A DNA stretch of 43,244 nt from an uncultured Bacilli bacterium (GCA_947628905.1 CANRBQ010000005.1:1-43244), one strand, 5' to 3'; shown: positions 1-9,301, numbered from the stretch's first letter. Notes: generated by a model from the letters alone, not told the origin. Numbers and translations: made by a program.

Positions 1-118
1 CTTTAGTTGTTGCTCCTTCACCACTAGACAACATCTTCCCTACAAAATATGCTAATGATATTCCTATTACTCCTATTAAAATACCTACTATTATAAATAT
101 TCTTTTATTCTTTTCCAT
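1..118 (-). CDS. N-terminus of a membrane-anchored surface protein (partial)
   Basis: This gene runs off the left edge, so only the first 39 residues are visible. They form a short basic start (MEKNKR), one hydrophobic segment (about residues 7-26) ending in SLAYF, and a small polar stretch rich in G, S and T. The same design (basic start, hydrophobic helix, S-F/L-AYF, then G/S/T) opens the surface protein at 35728-37458, so I infer the same family. The start is supported by AAAGGTGG shortly upstream and by a near-consensus promoter at 174-202. It is divergent from the XRE regulator at 248-487. The mature domain is outside the window, so its function is unknown. Confidence 0.6.
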   Translation of the reverse strand, partial: MEKNKRIFIIVGILIGVIGISLAYFVGKMLSSGEGATTK

Positions 119-142
119 TATTTTACCACCTTTAAAGGTATA

Positions 143-163
143 TATGTGGAGTATTTCCACATA
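143..163. promoter_or_regulatory. Candidate operator: TATGTGGA-N5-TCCACATA
   Basis: This is a perfect inverted repeat with 8-base arms and a 5-base centre. It lies between the -10 box and the ribosome binding site of the left-edge surface gene, and next to the divergent XRE gene. Its right part, GAGTATTTCCACA (149-161), recurs as GAGTTTTTCCACA (184-196) inside the promoter spacer, giving two direct copies 35 bases apart. The size and symmetry suit a small dimeric XRE repressor; the pairing with the 248-487 product is inference. Confidence 0.5.
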
Positions 164-173
164 GCATAGTTAA

Positions 174-202
174 ATTATACTCCGAGTTTTTCCACAAGTC
201 AA
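174..202 (-). promoter_or_regulatory. Sigma-A promoter of the left-edge surface protein
   Basis: On the minus strand TTGACT (197-202) and TATAAT (174-179) are separated by 17 bases and point at the start codon at 118. One copy of the GAGTnTTTCCACA repeat (184-196) lies inside the spacer, so a protein bound there would block RNA polymerase. Confidence 0.7.
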
Positions 203-247
203 GAAAAATGTTCAGAAAAATGAGACAATATAGTTGGTGATTGAAGA

Positions 248-487
248 ATGGTTGGTAAAATAATTAAAACAATGCGTAGAGAAAATAATTTTTCCCAAGA
301 GGAATTAGCAAAAAAAGTATTTTTAGGAAGATCTACTTTAAGTGATTATGAAAGAGAAAAAACAGATATTAATTTTGATTCTTTAGAAAAAATTGCTAAT
401 GCTTGTGGATATGAAATTTTATTTGTGCATAAAAAAGATAAAAATAAATTTTTAACTTCTAAGAATATTAATAGAAAAGAAATTTAA
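248..487 (+). CDS. XRE-family transcriptional regulator
   Basis: A 79-residue protein whose residues about 5-58 form a Cro/C1-type helix-turn-helix: IKTMRRENNFSQEELAKKV then a recognition helix RSTLSDYEREK. The tail is short and basic (KKDKNK) and there is no partner domain, so it probably binds DNA as a dimer without sensing a large ligand. It is divergent from the surface protein at 1-118, and the 129 bp between them hold an inverted repeat and a direct repeat overlapping that gene's promoter. I infer it represses that gene and perhaps itself. Upstream of the ATG the sequence GGTGA serves as a weak ribosome binding site. A hairpin terminator follows immediately. Confidence 0.85.
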   Translation: MVGKIIKTMRRENNFSQEELAKKVFLGRSTLSDYEREKTDINFDSLEKIANACGYEILFVHKKDKNKFLTSKNINRKEI

Positions 488-496
488 ACATTTTAA

Positions 497-527
497 AACT
501 TCCATATTTTTGGAAGTTATTTTTTTT
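497..527 (+). terminator. Rho-independent terminator after the XRE gene
   Basis: AACTTCCA (497-504) pairs with TGGAAGTT (511-518) across a 6-base loop, followed by a run of T. It reaches the stop codon of the convergent SDR gene. Confidence 0.8.
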
Positions 528-1446
528 AACCCATTATTTGCCCACCGTTGTTATGAATTACTTGGCCTGTTACATAACTAGAATCATCTGATGCTAAAAA
601 GACAAATGTTGGAGCTAGTTCATAAGGCATTGCTCCTCTTGCCATGGCTGCTTCGGCTCCAAGAGATGGTATTTTTTCTTTAACCCAACAAGCTGGTTGT
701 AAAGGTGTCCAAAAGAAGCCTGGGGCAATAGCGTTTACTCTTATTTTTCTTAAGGCTAAATTTCTAGCTAAAGCTCTAGTAAAACCAACAATAGCTCCCT
801 TAGTAGTAACATAATCAATTAACTGAGGTTCACCATAAAAGGTTGTTACCGATGTTAAATTAATGATAGAATCTCCTTCATGTAAATAAGGTAATACTTC
901 TTTAGTTAAATAAAACATACCATAAACATTTACTTTCATGGTTTTATCAAATTGTTCATCACTTATACATTCTAATTTGTCTGCTTGATATTGGACACCA
1001 GCATTATTAACTAAAATATTTATTTTACCAAATTTTTCTAAAGTCATATTTACTATTTTTTTACTAAAACTCTTATCTTGTAAATCTCCAGAAATTAAAA
1101 GACATTCCCCTCCTAATTTTTCAATATATTCCTTAGTATATTTAGCATCTTCATGTTCATCATAATATGGAATAACAACTTTTGCTCCTTCTTTTACAAA
1201 GGCAATAGCCGCGGCTCTTCCAAGCCCACTGTCGGCACCAGTTATGATGGTTACTTTGTCTTTTAATTTACCACTTCCCTGATAACATGGATTATCAAAT
1301 ATTGGTTTGGGATTCATAGCATATTCCATTCCTGGTTGAGTTTTTTGCTCTTGTTCCGGAGCTAAAATAGAATATTCTTTTACTTCAAGACCAATATCAT
1401 TAAAATATTTATAAGCTGTGTTGCCATATTTATAATCATAATTCAC
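526..1446 (-). CDS. SDR-family NAD(P)-dependent oxidoreductase
   Basis: A 306-residue short-chain dehydrogenase. The Rossmann cofactor motif TGADSGLG is at 69-76, NNAG at 147-150, and the catalytic Ser199, Tyr212 and Lys216 are all present (YVTTK), so it should be active. About 60 extra residues precede the Rossmann fold, as in the YdaD/YhxC/YhxD group of Bacillus general-stress SDRs; the 'PGMEYAMNPKPIF' part of this extension is typical of that group. The substrate cannot be read from sequence. It starts with GTG, supported by AGGAG eight to nine bases upstream. It stands alone between two terminators. Confidence 0.9.
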   Translation of the reverse strand: MNYDYKYGNTAYKYFNDIGLEVKEYSILAPEQEQKTQPGMEYAMNPKPIFDNPCYQGSGKLKDKVTIITGADSGLGRAAAIAFVKEGAKVVIPYYDEHEDAKYTKEYIEKLGGECLLISGDLQDKSFSKKIVNMTLEKFGKINILVNNAGVQYQADKLECISDEQFDKTMKVNVYGMFYLTKEVLPYLHEGDSIINLTSVTTFYGEPQLIDYVTTKGAIVGFTRALARNLALRKIRVNAIAPGFFWTPLQPACWVKEKIPSLGAEAAMARGAMPYELAPTFVFLASDDSSYVTGQVIHNNGGQIMG

Positions 1447-1503
1447 TTAAATCACTCCTTTAGTAATATATGATTTTTACCTAGAAGTGTTATTAATAGA
1501 AAA

Positions 1504-1520
1504 AAGACTTTTAAAGTCCT
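1504..1520 (-). terminator. Terminator of the ruvA-queA run
   Basis: GACTTTTAAAGTC (1506-1518) is self-complementary and is followed on the minus strand by a T run (1501-1505 and beyond). It sits right after the queA stop codon. Confidence 0.65.
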
Positions 1521-2542
1521 TATTTAATAAACATAGCATCACCAAAAGAGAAAAAACGATAATTATTTTTAATAGCTTCATTATAAGCATTTAAGATATA
1601 TTCTTTACTTGCTAGAGCACTAACTAACATTAATAAAGTTGATTTGGGTAAATGAAAATTAGTAATTAAACCATCTATGGCTTGAAATTTAAAACCAGGA
1701 TAAATAAAGATATCAGTATTACCATGACAAGATTTAAATTCCCCATATTTATGTTTAATGGTTTCTAATACTCTAGTAGATGTTGTACCTACCGCGTATA
1801 TTTTACGTTTTTCTTTTTGGGCTTTATTTAGTTTTTGAGCTACTTCGGCACTCATTTCATAATATTCACTATGCATATGATGATCTAAAATATTTTCAAC
1901 TTCTACTGGTCTAAATGTTCCTAAACCAACATGTAAAGTAACAAATAATAGTTCTATTCCTTTAGTTTTTAATTCTTCTAATAATTCTTCAGTAAAATGA
2001 AGGCCCGCGGTTGGGGCAGCAGCACTACCGATATTTTTAGCATAAACTGTTTGATAACGATCTTTTTCTTGTAATTTTTCATGAATATAGGGAGGTAAAG
2101 GCATTTCCCCTAGTTTATCTAATATTTCCATTAGAATACCTGTATATATTAATTTAACATGAACTATTCCTTCATCAAGTTTTTCAATAACTTCAGCTTC
2201 TAAATCATCACTAAATTTAATAATTGTCCCAATTTTAAGTCTTTTAGCAGGTCTTGATAAACATTCCCAAATATTATTTCCTAAATCTTTTAATAATAAA
2301 ATTTCAATAATGGCATTAGTACTAATTTTCGTACCTATTAAACGAGCTGGTATAACTTTAGTATCATTTAATACTAATACATCGCCTTTTTTTAATTCAT
2401 TTATTATATTATTAAAATGTTCATGTTTAATATAACCATTTTCTTTATCTAAAATTAAAAGTTTAGAATTATCTCTTTTTTTTAAGGGTGTTTGAGCAAT
2501 TAATTCTTGAGGTAAGTTATAATCAAAATCATTAATATTCAT
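1520..2542 (-). CDS. queA: S-adenosylmethionine:tRNA ribosyltransferase-isomerase
   Basis: QueA transfers and isomerises the ribose of AdoMet onto 7-aminomethyl-7-deazaguanine in tRNA, giving epoxyqueuosine at wobble position 34. The protein (340 residues) opens with the family signature [16 protein letters not shown] and keeps [27 protein letters not shown] and [13 protein letters not shown] place the start at 2542 rather than at the in-frame ATG at 2551, because the reading then begins MNINDFDY like other QueA proteins and the GAAGAAG upstream is better spaced. The gene overlaps the end of tmk by about 11 bases, so the two are translationally linked. It is the last gene before a terminator. 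Confidence 0.95.
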   Translation of the reverse strand: MNINDFDYNLPQELIAQTPLKKRDNSKLLILDKENGYIKHEHFNNIINELKKGDVLVLNDTKVIPARLIGTKISTNAIIEILLLKDLGNNIWECLSRPAKRLKIGTIIKFSDDLEAEVIEKLDEGIVHVKLIYTGILMEILDKLGEMPLPPYIHEKLQEKDRYQTVYAKNIGSAAAPTAGLHFTEELLEELKTKGIELLFVTLHVGLGTFRPVEVENILDHHMHSEYYEMSAEVAQKLNKAQKEKRKIYAVGTTSTRVLETIKHKYGEFKSCHGNTDIFIYPGFKFQAIDGLITNFHLPKSTLLMLVSALASKEYILNAYNEAIKNNYRFFSFGDAMFIK

Positions 2543-3212
2543 TTTCTTCATCTTCTTCTATGAATGTTTTTACTTTATTTAATATTTCAGTTCCTAATTC
2601 TTCTATAGGTCTTAATTCATTATCTTTAAAGCAATTTACTTTATGATAATCATAAATACTTGCTAATTCAAAATAAGCAATCTCGGCCATATGAAGAGTG
2701 TCTACATTAGGAATCTCCCCTTTTTGTTCTTTAAAATAACATACTTTTTCATAAGGCATATAAAGAAATATTACTAAATCAGGACGAGGTAATTCTAATA
2801 AAACAAATTCTAAATTATCTAACCATTCATACATAATATTTCTTAATTTTATATCTTTTATTTTGCCACCTTGATAGGCCATATTAGATTCTACATAACG
2901 ATTTAATACTACAATATAACCAGCATTTAAATATTTTTCAATAATTTTTATATTATAGAGACGATCAGCAGCATAATAAAGACTAGATATTTTAGGATCA
3001 ACATTTTCAATTCCTTCTTTAAAATAGGAAGGATTTTTTTTGCCTAAATAAGCTTCACTAATAATACGTCCTGTTGGAGATGCATAATTAGGAAAACTAA
3101 AGTGAACGGCTTTAATTCCTAAATTTTGTAAATTTTTAACTAAAAGTTCTGTTTGAGTTTGTTTACCAGAAAAATCTGTTCCTTCAATAACTATTAATTT
3201 GCCTTTTGTCAT
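2532..3212 (-). CDS. tmk: Thymidylate kinase-like nucleotide kinase
   Basis: A P-loop kinase of 226 residues, expected to phosphorylate dTMP to dTDP. Walker A is [10 protein letters not shown] (11-20). The region [12 protein letters not shown] (104-115) matches the DR(Y/H)xxSxxAYQG motif of thymidylate kinases, but the Asp of the DR pair is Asn104, which is unusual. FPNYASPTG (near 40) corresponds to the FP motif, and a tryptic-type lid region follows LVIFLYMP. A strong AAGGAGG precedes the ATG. It lies between glyA and queA; folD, glyA and tmk together make sense as folate/dTMP metabolism. Deoxynucleoside kinase activity is a less likely alternative. Confidence 0.85.
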   Translation of the reverse strand: MTKGKLIVIEGTDFSGKQTQTELLVKNLQNLGIKAVHFSFPNYASPTGRIISEAYLGKKNPSYFKEGIENVDPKISSLYYAADRLYNIKIIEKYLNAGYIVVLNRYVESNMAYQGGKIKDIKLRNIMYEWLDNLEFVLLELPRPDLVIFLYMPYEKVCYFKEQKGEIPNVDTLHMAEIAYFELASIYDYHKVNCFKDNELRPIEELGTEILNKVKTFIEEDEENEY

Positions 3213-3223
3213 TTTAATCCTCC

Positions 3224-4447
3224 TTACATGGTAATAGGATATTTCTTAGTTATATTTAATACTTCTTCTTTTAATGTTTCTAAAAGTTCTTCATTATCTT
3301 TATTTTTTAAGGCTTTACTGATAATATGACCTATTTCTTTAAATTCTTCTTCTTTTAAACCACGAGTAGTCATCGCAGGGCTTCCTAGTCTTATACCACT
3401 TGTTTTAAATGGTGATTCAGTTTCATTAGGAATCGTGTTTTTATTAACTGTAATACAGATTCTATCTAATATACTTTCAGCATCTTTACCAGTCATGCCT
3501 AAACTAGTTTTTACATCAACAAGCATTAAGTGATTATCTGTACCACCTGAAATGATTCTAAAACCTTCTTCCTTTAAAGTATTACATAAAGCTTGAGCAT
3601 TTTTAATTACTTGCTTAGCATAATCTTTAAATTCTTCTTGTAAAGCTTCATAAAAACATTCGGCTTTCGCAGCGATAACATGCATTAAGGGACCACCTTG
3701 AATACCGGGGAAAATAGTTTTATTTATTTTGTTTGCTATTTCTTCATTATTAGTTAATATTATGCCTCCACGTGGGCCTCTTAAAGTTTTATGGGTAGTT
3801 GATGATACTACATCAGCATATAAAACGGGATTTTCATGAAGTCCAGCGGCTACCAAACCAGCTATATGAGCCATATCAACAAATAATAAGGCTCCAACTT
3901 CATCGGCAATTTCTCTAAATTTTTTAAAATCAATATTTCTTGAATAAGCACTAGCCCCGGCTACAATCATTTGAGGCTTTTCTTTTTTAGCAAGTTCTCT
4001 TATGGCATCATAATTTAACATTTCCGTTTCACTATCTAAATTATAAGATACAAACTCATAGTCTAGCCCACTAAAATTAATACTATGGCCATGAGTTAAA
4101 TGGCCTCCATGAGCTAAATTTAAGCCCATAACTTTATCTTTAGGTTTTAATAAAGCCCGATAGACAGCCATATTAGCACTAGAACCACTGTGGGGTTGAA
4201 CATTCGCATATTTAGCATTAAATAATTTAGTAACATATTCGATAGCTAAATCTTCAATAGTATCAACATTAATGCAACCTCCATAGTATCTTTTACCAGA
4301 ATAGCCTTCAGCATATTTATTAGTAAAGATACTTCCTTGTAATTCTAAGATATCTTTAGAAACATAATTTTCAGAGGCAATCAATTCAATATTATTTTGT
4401 TGACGCTCCTCTTCTTTTTTTAAAGCTTCTTTAATTCTTTTATCCAT
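3224..4447 (-). CDS. glyA: Serine hydroxymethyltransferase
   Basis: GlyA converts serine and tetrahydrofolate to glycine and 5,10-methylene-THF using PLP. The 407-residue protein has [12 protein letters not shown] near the start, [25 protein letters not shown], and the PLP lysine in [14 protein letters not shown] (Lys220 from the start used here). An in-frame start 9 codons upstream exists, but GAGGGA lies 5-6 bases before the ATG at 4447, which also gives the usual MDKRIKEAL beginning. The ATG overlaps the folD stop codon (ATGGATAA), so folD and glyA are translationally coupled; both handle one-carbon units. Confidence 0.97.
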   Translation of the reverse strand: MDKRIKEALKKEEERQQNNIELIASENYVSKDILELQGSIFTNKYAEGYSGKRYYGGCINVDTIEDLAIEYVTKLFNAKYANVQPHSGSSANMAVYRALLKPKDKVMGLNLAHGGHLTHGHSINFSGLDYEFVSYNLDSETEMLNYDAIRELAKKEKPQMIVAGASAYSRNIDFKKFREIADEVGALLFVDMAHIAGLVAAGLHENPVLYADVVSSTTHKTLRGPRGGIILTNNEEIANKINKTIFPGIQGGPLMHVIAAKAECFYEALQEEFKDYAKQVIKNAQALCNTLKEEGFRIISGGTDNHLMLVDVKTSLGMTGKDAESILDRICITVNKNTIPNETESPFKTSGIRLGSPAMTTRGLKEEEFKEIGHIISKALKNKDNEELLETLKEEVLNITKKYPITM

Positions 4448-5285
4448 TTTTCTTTCCCTCTTTTCTTTTAGCACTTTCTACAACATTAGAAAGTAACATG
4501 GTAACAGTCATAGGTCCTACTCCTCCTGGAACAGGAGTAATATAAGAACACATATCTTTTACATTTTCAAAATCAACATCACCAGATAATTTATTATTAA
4601 GACGATTTATTCCTACATCAATTATTACTACATCTTTTTTTAAATATTCTTGGGTTATAAAATTGGCTTTCCCAATAGCTACTACCAATATATCAGCTGT
4701 TTTAGTTATTTCTTTTAAATTTTTAGTTTTAGAATGAGTTATAGTTACAGTAGCATCACGATTTAATAAAGCTAAGGCTAAAGGTCTTCCGACAATATTA
4801 CTACGGCCAATAATTACAACATGTTTACCAGCAATAGATATATTTTCTTTTTCTAATAATTTTATAATACCATAAGGAGTAGCACTTATATAACGAGCAT
4901 TATTGGTAGCTAAATAACCCATATTCATAATGCCAAACCCATCAACATCTTTTTCTGGGATAATTAAACTACTAAGATAATTTTCATCAAATTTATCGAT
5001 GACAGGACTTTGAATAATAATACCATCAACATTATTATCATTATTTAAGTTATTAATACATTCAACTATTTCTTCGGTGGTGTTATTTGCATCAAAATTA
5101 ATAACTTGAACATCAATACCTAATTCTATACCCGCTTTAACTTTATTTTTAACATATATTTTACTTTCTTCTTTATCATTTATTAATAATACTCTTAAAG
5201 CTGGTTTTAAATTATATTTTTTTATTTCCGCTTTTAATTCACTTCTAATCTCAGAAGCTATTTTTTTACCATCTATTATTTGCAT
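4440..5285 (-). CDS. folD: Bifunctional methylene-THF dehydrogenase / methenyl-THF cyclohydrolase
   Basis: FolD interconverts 5,10-methylene-THF and 10-formyl-THF. The 281-residue protein has [12 protein letters not shown] (active-site Tyr44/Lys48 region), the dinucleotide motif GRSNIVGRP (160-168), and [14 protein letters not shown] near the end. One departure: the segment that is usually QLPLPxH reads QSPVIDKF here (about 92-99), so the folate pocket may differ somewhat. AAGGAGAT precedes the ATG. It sits directly upstream of glyA in the same run. Confidence 0.95.
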   Translation of the reverse strand: MQIIDGKKIASEIRSELKAEIKKYNLKPALRVLLINDKEESKIYVKNKVKAGIELGIDVQVINFDANNTTEEIVECINNLNNDNNVDGIIIQSPVIDKFDENYLSSLIIPEKDVDGFGIMNMGYLATNNARYISATPYGIIKLLEKENISIAGKHVVIIGRSNIVGRPLALALLNRDATVTITHSKTKNLKEITKTADILVVAIGKANFITQEYLKKDVVIIDVGINRLNNKLSGDVDFENVKDMCSYITPVPGGVGPMTVTMLLSNVVESAKRKEGKKNG

Positions 5286-5379
5286 TTTTTATCTCCTTTC
5301 TTTTTAATATTCTTTTATATTAATTTAGAAAGGATTTTTTTAATAATAGTAATAATATCATTTTTATCCCTCTTTCTAT

Positions 5380-6396
5380 TTAAAATAATGAACCTTGTCT
5401 GGTAATTTTTAGATGTTCATAAGCTTTTTCAGTAGCAACACGACCACGTGGAGTACGTCTAATAAAACCTTCTTGGAGTAAGAATGGTTCAACAACATCT
5501 TCTATAGTACTTACTTCTTCTCCAATCGCAGTAGAAATAGTTTCAACGCCAACTGGTCCTCCATTAAATTTATTAATTAAAGCTTCTAAATAATCAATAT
5601 CTATTTCATCTAAACCATATTCATCTACTTTTAATCTTTTTAAACTATCTAGAGTAATATCATAATCAATAGTTCCTGTTCCATTTACTAAAGCAAAATC
5701 ACGAACTCTTTTAAATAAACGATTGGCAACACGAGGAGTTTTACGACAACGACGGGCAATTTCTAGAGCAGCTTCATCGGTAATAGTCATATTTAAAACA
5801 CGACCAGTTCTTTTAACTATTTGTTGCAGTTCACTATCTTTATAATAATTTAATTTAGAAACTATCCCAAAACGATCACGAAGAGGACTGGATAAATCAC
5901 CAGCACGAGTTGTTGCGCCCACTAAAGTAAAAGGAGGCAAATCAATTTTAATACTACGACTTTTACCTTCATTACCGATGATAATATCTAATTCAAAATC
6001 TTCCATGGCAGGATATAGTATTTCTTCAACAAATTTAGGCATACGATGGATTTCATCAATAAATAGAACATCACCAGGTTCAAGATTAGATAAGACTGCG
6101 GCTAAATCCCCACTTTTTTCTAAAGAAGGGCCTGATGCTGTTTTAATATTACAGCCTAGTTCATTTGCGATAATATGAGCAAGAGTAGTTTTTCCTAAAC
6201 CAGGAGGACCATATAGTAAAACATGATCTAGGGATTCTTCACGCATTTTGGCAGCTTCAATAAAAATACGTAGGTTTTCTTTTATTTCTTCTTGACCTAT
6301 ATATTCATCTAATGTTAAAGGTCTTAGACTTTGCTCAAAAATATCACTATCTAATTCTTCACTAGTTATAATTCTTTCATCTATTCGCTCATCCAT
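5380..6396 (-). CDS. ruvB: Holliday junction branch migration helicase RuvB
   Basis: RuvB is the hexameric AAA+ motor that drives branch migration with RuvA. The 338-residue protein has Walker [10 protein letters not shown] (63-71), Walker B with DEIHR (114-118), sensor 1 [18 protein letters not shown], and the C-terminal winged helix with [17 protein letters not shown]. Length matches the family. AAAGGAGG precedes the ATG. It follows ruvA by 29 bases on the minus strand, the standard pairing. About 95 bp separate it from folD, with no convincing terminator in between. Confidence 0.98.
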   Translation of the reverse strand: MDERIDERIITSEELDSDIFEQSLRPLTLDEYIGQEEIKENLRIFIEAAKMREESLDHVLLYGPPGLGKTTLAHIIANELGCNIKTASGPSLEKSGDLAAVLSNLEPGDVLFIDEIHRMPKFVEEILYPAMEDFELDIIIGNEGKSRSIKIDLPPFTLVGATTRAGDLSSPLRDRFGIVSKLNYYKDSELQQIVKRTGRVLNMTITDEAALEIARRCRKTPRVANRLFKRVRDFALVNGTGTIDYDITLDSLKRLKVDEYGLDEIDIDYLEALINKFNGGPVGVETISTAIGEEVSTIEDVVEPFLLQEGFIRRTPRGRVATEKAYEHLKITRQGSLF

Positions 6397-6425
6397 AGAT
6401 TAAACCTCCTTTAATTATTTATTTT

Positions 6426-6980
6426 TTATTTAAGCATTAATTTTAAAGCTTCTTTAATTTGATTTTCAATATCTAAAGAAGCATTTACTTTTGGTAATAC
6501 TTTCTTTATTTCACTATTTTTATAACCTAAACTTTCAAGAACACTTACTAATTCATCAAAGTCTCCTGTTATATTTAATTCATCTTTACTTGCTAATTTA
6601 CCTTTTAAGTCTAAGATTATTTGTCTAGCTAGTTTATCACCAACTTTAGGAAATTTAGTTAAATATAAAACGTTTTCACGATCTATCGCATCAATGATAC
6701 CCGCGAGACTACCAGTTGCAAGCATAGGCATAGCAATTTTAGGACCTAAACCTTTAACATTTATTAATCTTAAAAATAATATTCTTTCTTCATTAGTTTT
6801 AAAACCATATAAACTATAATCATCTTCTCTTATTTGATTATAAATATAAACTTTAATTACACTATCTAATTCAAAACTAAAAGGATTAGCAACATAGATA
6901 GTAAAACCAATATTGTTATTTTCTAAAACTATATAATTACTTTCTTGTAATACAACTTTACCAATTATATAATTAAACAT
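6426..6980 (-). CDS. ruvA: Holliday junction DNA helicase subunit RuvA
   Basis: RuvA tetramers bind the four-way junction and load RuvB. From the start used here (MFNYIIGKVV, 184 residues) the OB fold comes first, then the HhH region (LINVKGLGPKIAMPML, and FPKVGDKLARQIILDLKGKL) and a short C-terminal domain (SVLESLGYKNSEIKKVL) that contacts RuvB. The reading frame stays open 19 codons further up, but GGTGAGG is well placed only for the ATG at 6980. The upstream stretch to 7040 carries a possible TATTAT -10 box behind the hisS terminator, so ruvA probably starts its own transcript. Confidence 0.95.
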   Translation of the reverse strand: MFNYIIGKVVLQESNYIVLENNNIGFTIYVANPFSFELDSVIKVYIYNQIREDDYSLYGFKTNEERILFLRLINVKGLGPKIAMPMLATGSLAGIIDAIDRENVLYLTKFPKVGDKLARQIILDLKGKLASKDELNITGDFDELVSVLESLGYKNSEIKKVLPKVNASLDIENQIKEALKLMLK

Positions 6981-7039
6981 TTTTTCCTCACCTATTAAAA
7001 TAATACCATACAATTGTTTAAAAGTACAGACTTTCATGA

Positions 7040-7069
7040 AAAAAACTAACTAAAAAGGCTTAGTTAGTT
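7040..7069 (-). terminator. Terminator of hisS
   Basis: AACTAACTAA (7044-7053) and TTAGTTAGTT (7060-7069) form a perfect 10-bp stem with a 6-base loop, followed on the minus strand by a run of T (7039-7043). It separates hisS from ruvA. Confidence 0.85.
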
Positions 7070-7076
7070 GGGATTT

Positions 7077-8372
7077 TTATTTTTTTAAATAATCTTTTAT
7101 TAAAGATAAATTATCTATATTAATAGTGTATTCTTCTTTCTTTTGCATATTTTTAATTTTAAATTCACCATTTTTAATTTCATCTTCACCAAGAATTATT
7201 ACATAAGGAATATTTTCTTTATTAGCATAATCAAGACTCTTTTTAAGTTTTTTATCATTCATTTCAATATCTACAATAAAACCTAAATCTCTTAGACTAT
7301 TTGCTAATTTTAAACTTTCTTTTGGAGTATTAAGAGGAATAATATATATATCAAGATTTGATGAGGTTTTAAATTCTTCTTTATCTTTTAATAGTTCAAA
7401 AATACTTGTTAAGCCAAAACTTACTCCGACGGCAGGATAAATCTCACCATCATCAATAAATTCGGTAATCATCTTGTCATAACGACCTCCCCCACCAATA
7501 CTGCTAGAAAGTTTACCATTTTTTTCATAAACTTCAAAGACATTGCCAGTATAATAATCTTGACCACGAGCTAAAGTTGAATCAAAAATACATATTTCTT
7601 TTAGATCTATCGCTTCAATATAATTAGTTAATTCTCTTAATTCTTGTAATCCTTTACTTATTTCTAGATTATTAGTATCTTTATATTTTTGTTCTAAAGC
7701 TTCTAAATTAAGAGAAAAATCTTCAGATAAACTTGTAATAGATTCCTTGCTTAAGCCTATTTCTGTTAAATATTTAGCAAATTCTTCAGGAGTTATTTTA
7801 TCTTTTTTATCAATAATAGTAATAACAGAAGATATTAAATCAGAATCTATTCCGGTGTTACTTACTAAACCACGCATTAAGTTACGACTATTATATTTTA
7901 TTTTAATTTCTATTCCAAGTTTCGTAAAGGCTTTATAATATAAGCTTAATAGTTCAGCTTCAATTAATTCGCCTCCAATACCCACAACATCAACATCACA
8001 TTGAGTAAACTCTCTATCTCTTCCTACTTTTACAGGACCATCACGAAATACTTTAGCTATTTCATATCTTTTAAATGGCATTTTAAGAGAGTTTTTATTT
8101 AAAGCAATAAACTTGGCAAAAGGAACAGTTAAGTCATATCTTAAGCCTAATTTACGGCCTCCTTGATCAGTTAATTTGTATATTTCTTTTAGAATATCAT
8201 TATTTTCATCATATTTACCAGCTAGCATATCATAATAACATAATATAGATGTTTCAATTGGTAGATAGCCATATTCTAAAAAAGTTTCTTTTAAAATATC
8301 ATTAATATAATTTCTAATTCTTTGTTCTTTGGGTAAGAAGTCATATCCCCCTTTTACATTTTGAATAATCAT
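7077..8372 (-). CDS. hisS: Histidyl-tRNA synthetase
   Basis: A class II synthetase of 431 residues. GGYDFLPKEQ begins the catalytic domain, LRYDLTVPFAKF (78-89) is motif-1-adjacent and binds histidine, motif 2 is YEIAKVFRDGPVKVGRDREF (about 103-122), and SIGGGGRYD (about 290) is the motif 3 region; a C-terminal anticodon-binding domain follows (LDIYIIPLN). LARGQDYYTG carries the His A signature. GAAAGGA precedes the ATG. The 136 bp upstream are too short and lack the signatures for a T-box; they contain only a tiny upstream reading frame. A strong terminator follows the gene. Confidence 0.97.
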   Translation of the reverse strand: MIIQNVKGGYDFLPKEQRIRNYINDILKETFLEYGYLPIETSILCYYDMLAGKYDENNDILKEIYKLTDQGGRKLGLRYDLTVPFAKFIALNKNSLKMPFKRYEIAKVFRDGPVKVGRDREFTQCDVDVVGIGGELIEAELLSLYYKAFTKLGIEIKIKYNSRNLMRGLVSNTGIDSDLISSVITIIDKKDKITPEEFAKYLTEIGLSKESITSLSEDFSLNLEALEQKYKDTNNLEISKGLQELRELTNYIEAIDLKEICIFDSTLARGQDYYTGNVFEVYEKNGKLSSSIGGGGRYDKMITEFIDDGEIYPAVGVSFGLTSIFELLKDKEEFKTSSNLDIYIIPLNTPKESLKLANSLRDLGFIVDIEMNDKKLKKSLDYANKENIPYVIILGEDEIKNGEFKIKNMQKKEEYTINIDNLSLIKDYLKK

Positions 8373-8393
8373 TTTAATTTTCCTTTCTAATAA

Positions 8394-8423
8394 TTAAATA
8401 TATTTTATATTATTAATTTTCAT
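8394..8423 (-). CDS. Possible 9-codon upstream reading frame before hisS
   Basis: ATG at 8423 is preceded by AAAGGA at a good distance and reads MKINNIKYI then TAA; the hisS start lies 21 bases further on. It has no histidine codons, so it is not a classical attenuator peptide. It may only aid ribosome loading, or be chance in AT-rich DNA. Confidence 0.25.
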   Translation of the reverse strand: MKINNIKYI

Positions 8424-8508
8424 AATATTTCCTTTAATAGTTTTATTATAACATGAATAACTAGAAAAGAAAATACTTAAGTTTTAGAGCAATGTTATAA
8501 TAAATTAA

Positions 8509-8585
8509 TGGTGTCCCAGACGCGATTCGAACGCGTGATCTTTGGCGTCGGAGGCCAACATTCTATCCAGCTGAACTACTGGGAC
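8509..8585 (-). tRNA. tRNA-Arg (anticodon CCG)
   Basis: On the minus strand the acceptor GTCCCAG pairs with CTGGGAC. The D arm (GTTCAGCTGGATAGAA), the anticodon stem TTGGC/GCCAA around the loop CTCCGAC, and the T arm with GTTCGAATC are all present. Anticodon CCG reads the arginine codon CGG. The 3' CCA is encoded (8509-8511). CGG is rare in DNA this AT-rich. Confidence 0.95.
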
Positions 8586-8619
8586 ATATTTATATTTTAA
8601 CATAATTTAAGCAAATAAA

Positions 8620-8637
8620 AAAGACTTAAGTGTCTTT
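8620..8637 (-). terminator. Terminator of the hemolysin III-like gene
   Basis: AAAGAC (8620-8625) and GTCTTT (8632-8637) form a stem that overlaps the stop codon, followed by T residues on the minus strand. Confidence 0.6.
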
Positions 8638-9301
8638 ATAAAACATAGAGAAATATAGAGAAAAATTGAAAAATACTACCACCTAAAACAAAGAAATGAA
8701 AGATAGAATGCATGTATTTAACTTTAATTCCAATTAAATATATTAAAGCTCCAATCGTATATAATACTCCTCCAATAGTAAGCCAAAGCAATCCTAAAGG
8801 AAGTAAGTTAGCTTTTAGAGTTTGAAGAGAAAATACAATAGCCCAACCCATTAATATATATAAAGGAAAAGCTATTTTTTCAAATTTATTGATATTAATA
8901 CTATCACCAATTATACCAATTAATGCTAAAGACCAGATGATAGCTAATAAGATTAAGCCTCTTATTTTAGGAATTACTAATAAACAGTAAGGAGTATAAG
9001 AACCAGCGATAAGTAAAAATACACTTGAATGATCTAATACTCTAAATACTCTTTTAGCTTGATTAGGTTTAAAGGCATGATATAATGTACTAATTAAATA
9101 TAATGTCATTAAGCTTAAACCATAAATGATGCTGGCAACGATGGCAAGAGTATTATGATGATGGGCTGATTCTATAATACATAAAACTAACGCGGCGATA
9201 GATAAACAAAAACCTATGCCATGAGATATAGAACTTATTAACTCCTCTCCTAATGTATATTTAGGAATTCTAATTTTTTCGATTTTAATCGCCTTCTTCA
9301 T
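8636..9301 (-). CDS. Hemolysin III / PAQR-family membrane protein
   Basis: A 221-residue integral membrane protein with seven predicted hydrophobic segments. Conserved family residues are visible: ELISSISHGIG, STLYHAF, LDHSSVFLLIAGSYTP and the late HSIFHFFVLGG, which supply the Ser/His/Asp/His set that binds a metal in PAQR/alkaline ceramidase (CREST) proteins. The Bacillus homologue is YplQ. Despite the name, haemolysis is proven for few members; a lipid-hydrolase or membrane homeostasis role is more likely. It is a single gene with its own terminator, transcribed toward the tRNA. Confidence 0.9.
   Translation of the reverse strand: MKKAIKIEKIRIPKYTLGEELISSISHGIGFCLSIAALVLCIIESAHHHNTLAIVASIIYGLSLMTLYLISTLYHAFKPNQAKRVFRVLDHSSVFLLIAGSYTPYCLLVIPKIRGLILLAIIWSLALIGIIGDSININKFEKIAFPLYILMGWAIVFSLQTLKANLLPLGLLWLTIGGVLYTIGALIYLIGIKVKYMHSIFHFFVLGGSIFQFFSIFLYVL

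Noticed and set aside
5286-5379. Terminator between ruvB and folD
   Set aside because: The complementary runs (AGAAAG/CTTTCT) are widely spaced, bulged and not followed by a T run on the minus strand.
5978-6178. Plus-strand open frame inside ruvB
   Set aside because: It is antisense to strongly conserved ruvB motifs and has no ribosome binding site.
8373-8508. T-box riboswitch upstream of hisS
   Set aside because: The region is about 136 bases, lacks the AG-bulge/T-box sequence TGGNACCGCG and an antiterminator, and the tiny upstream frame has no histidine codons.
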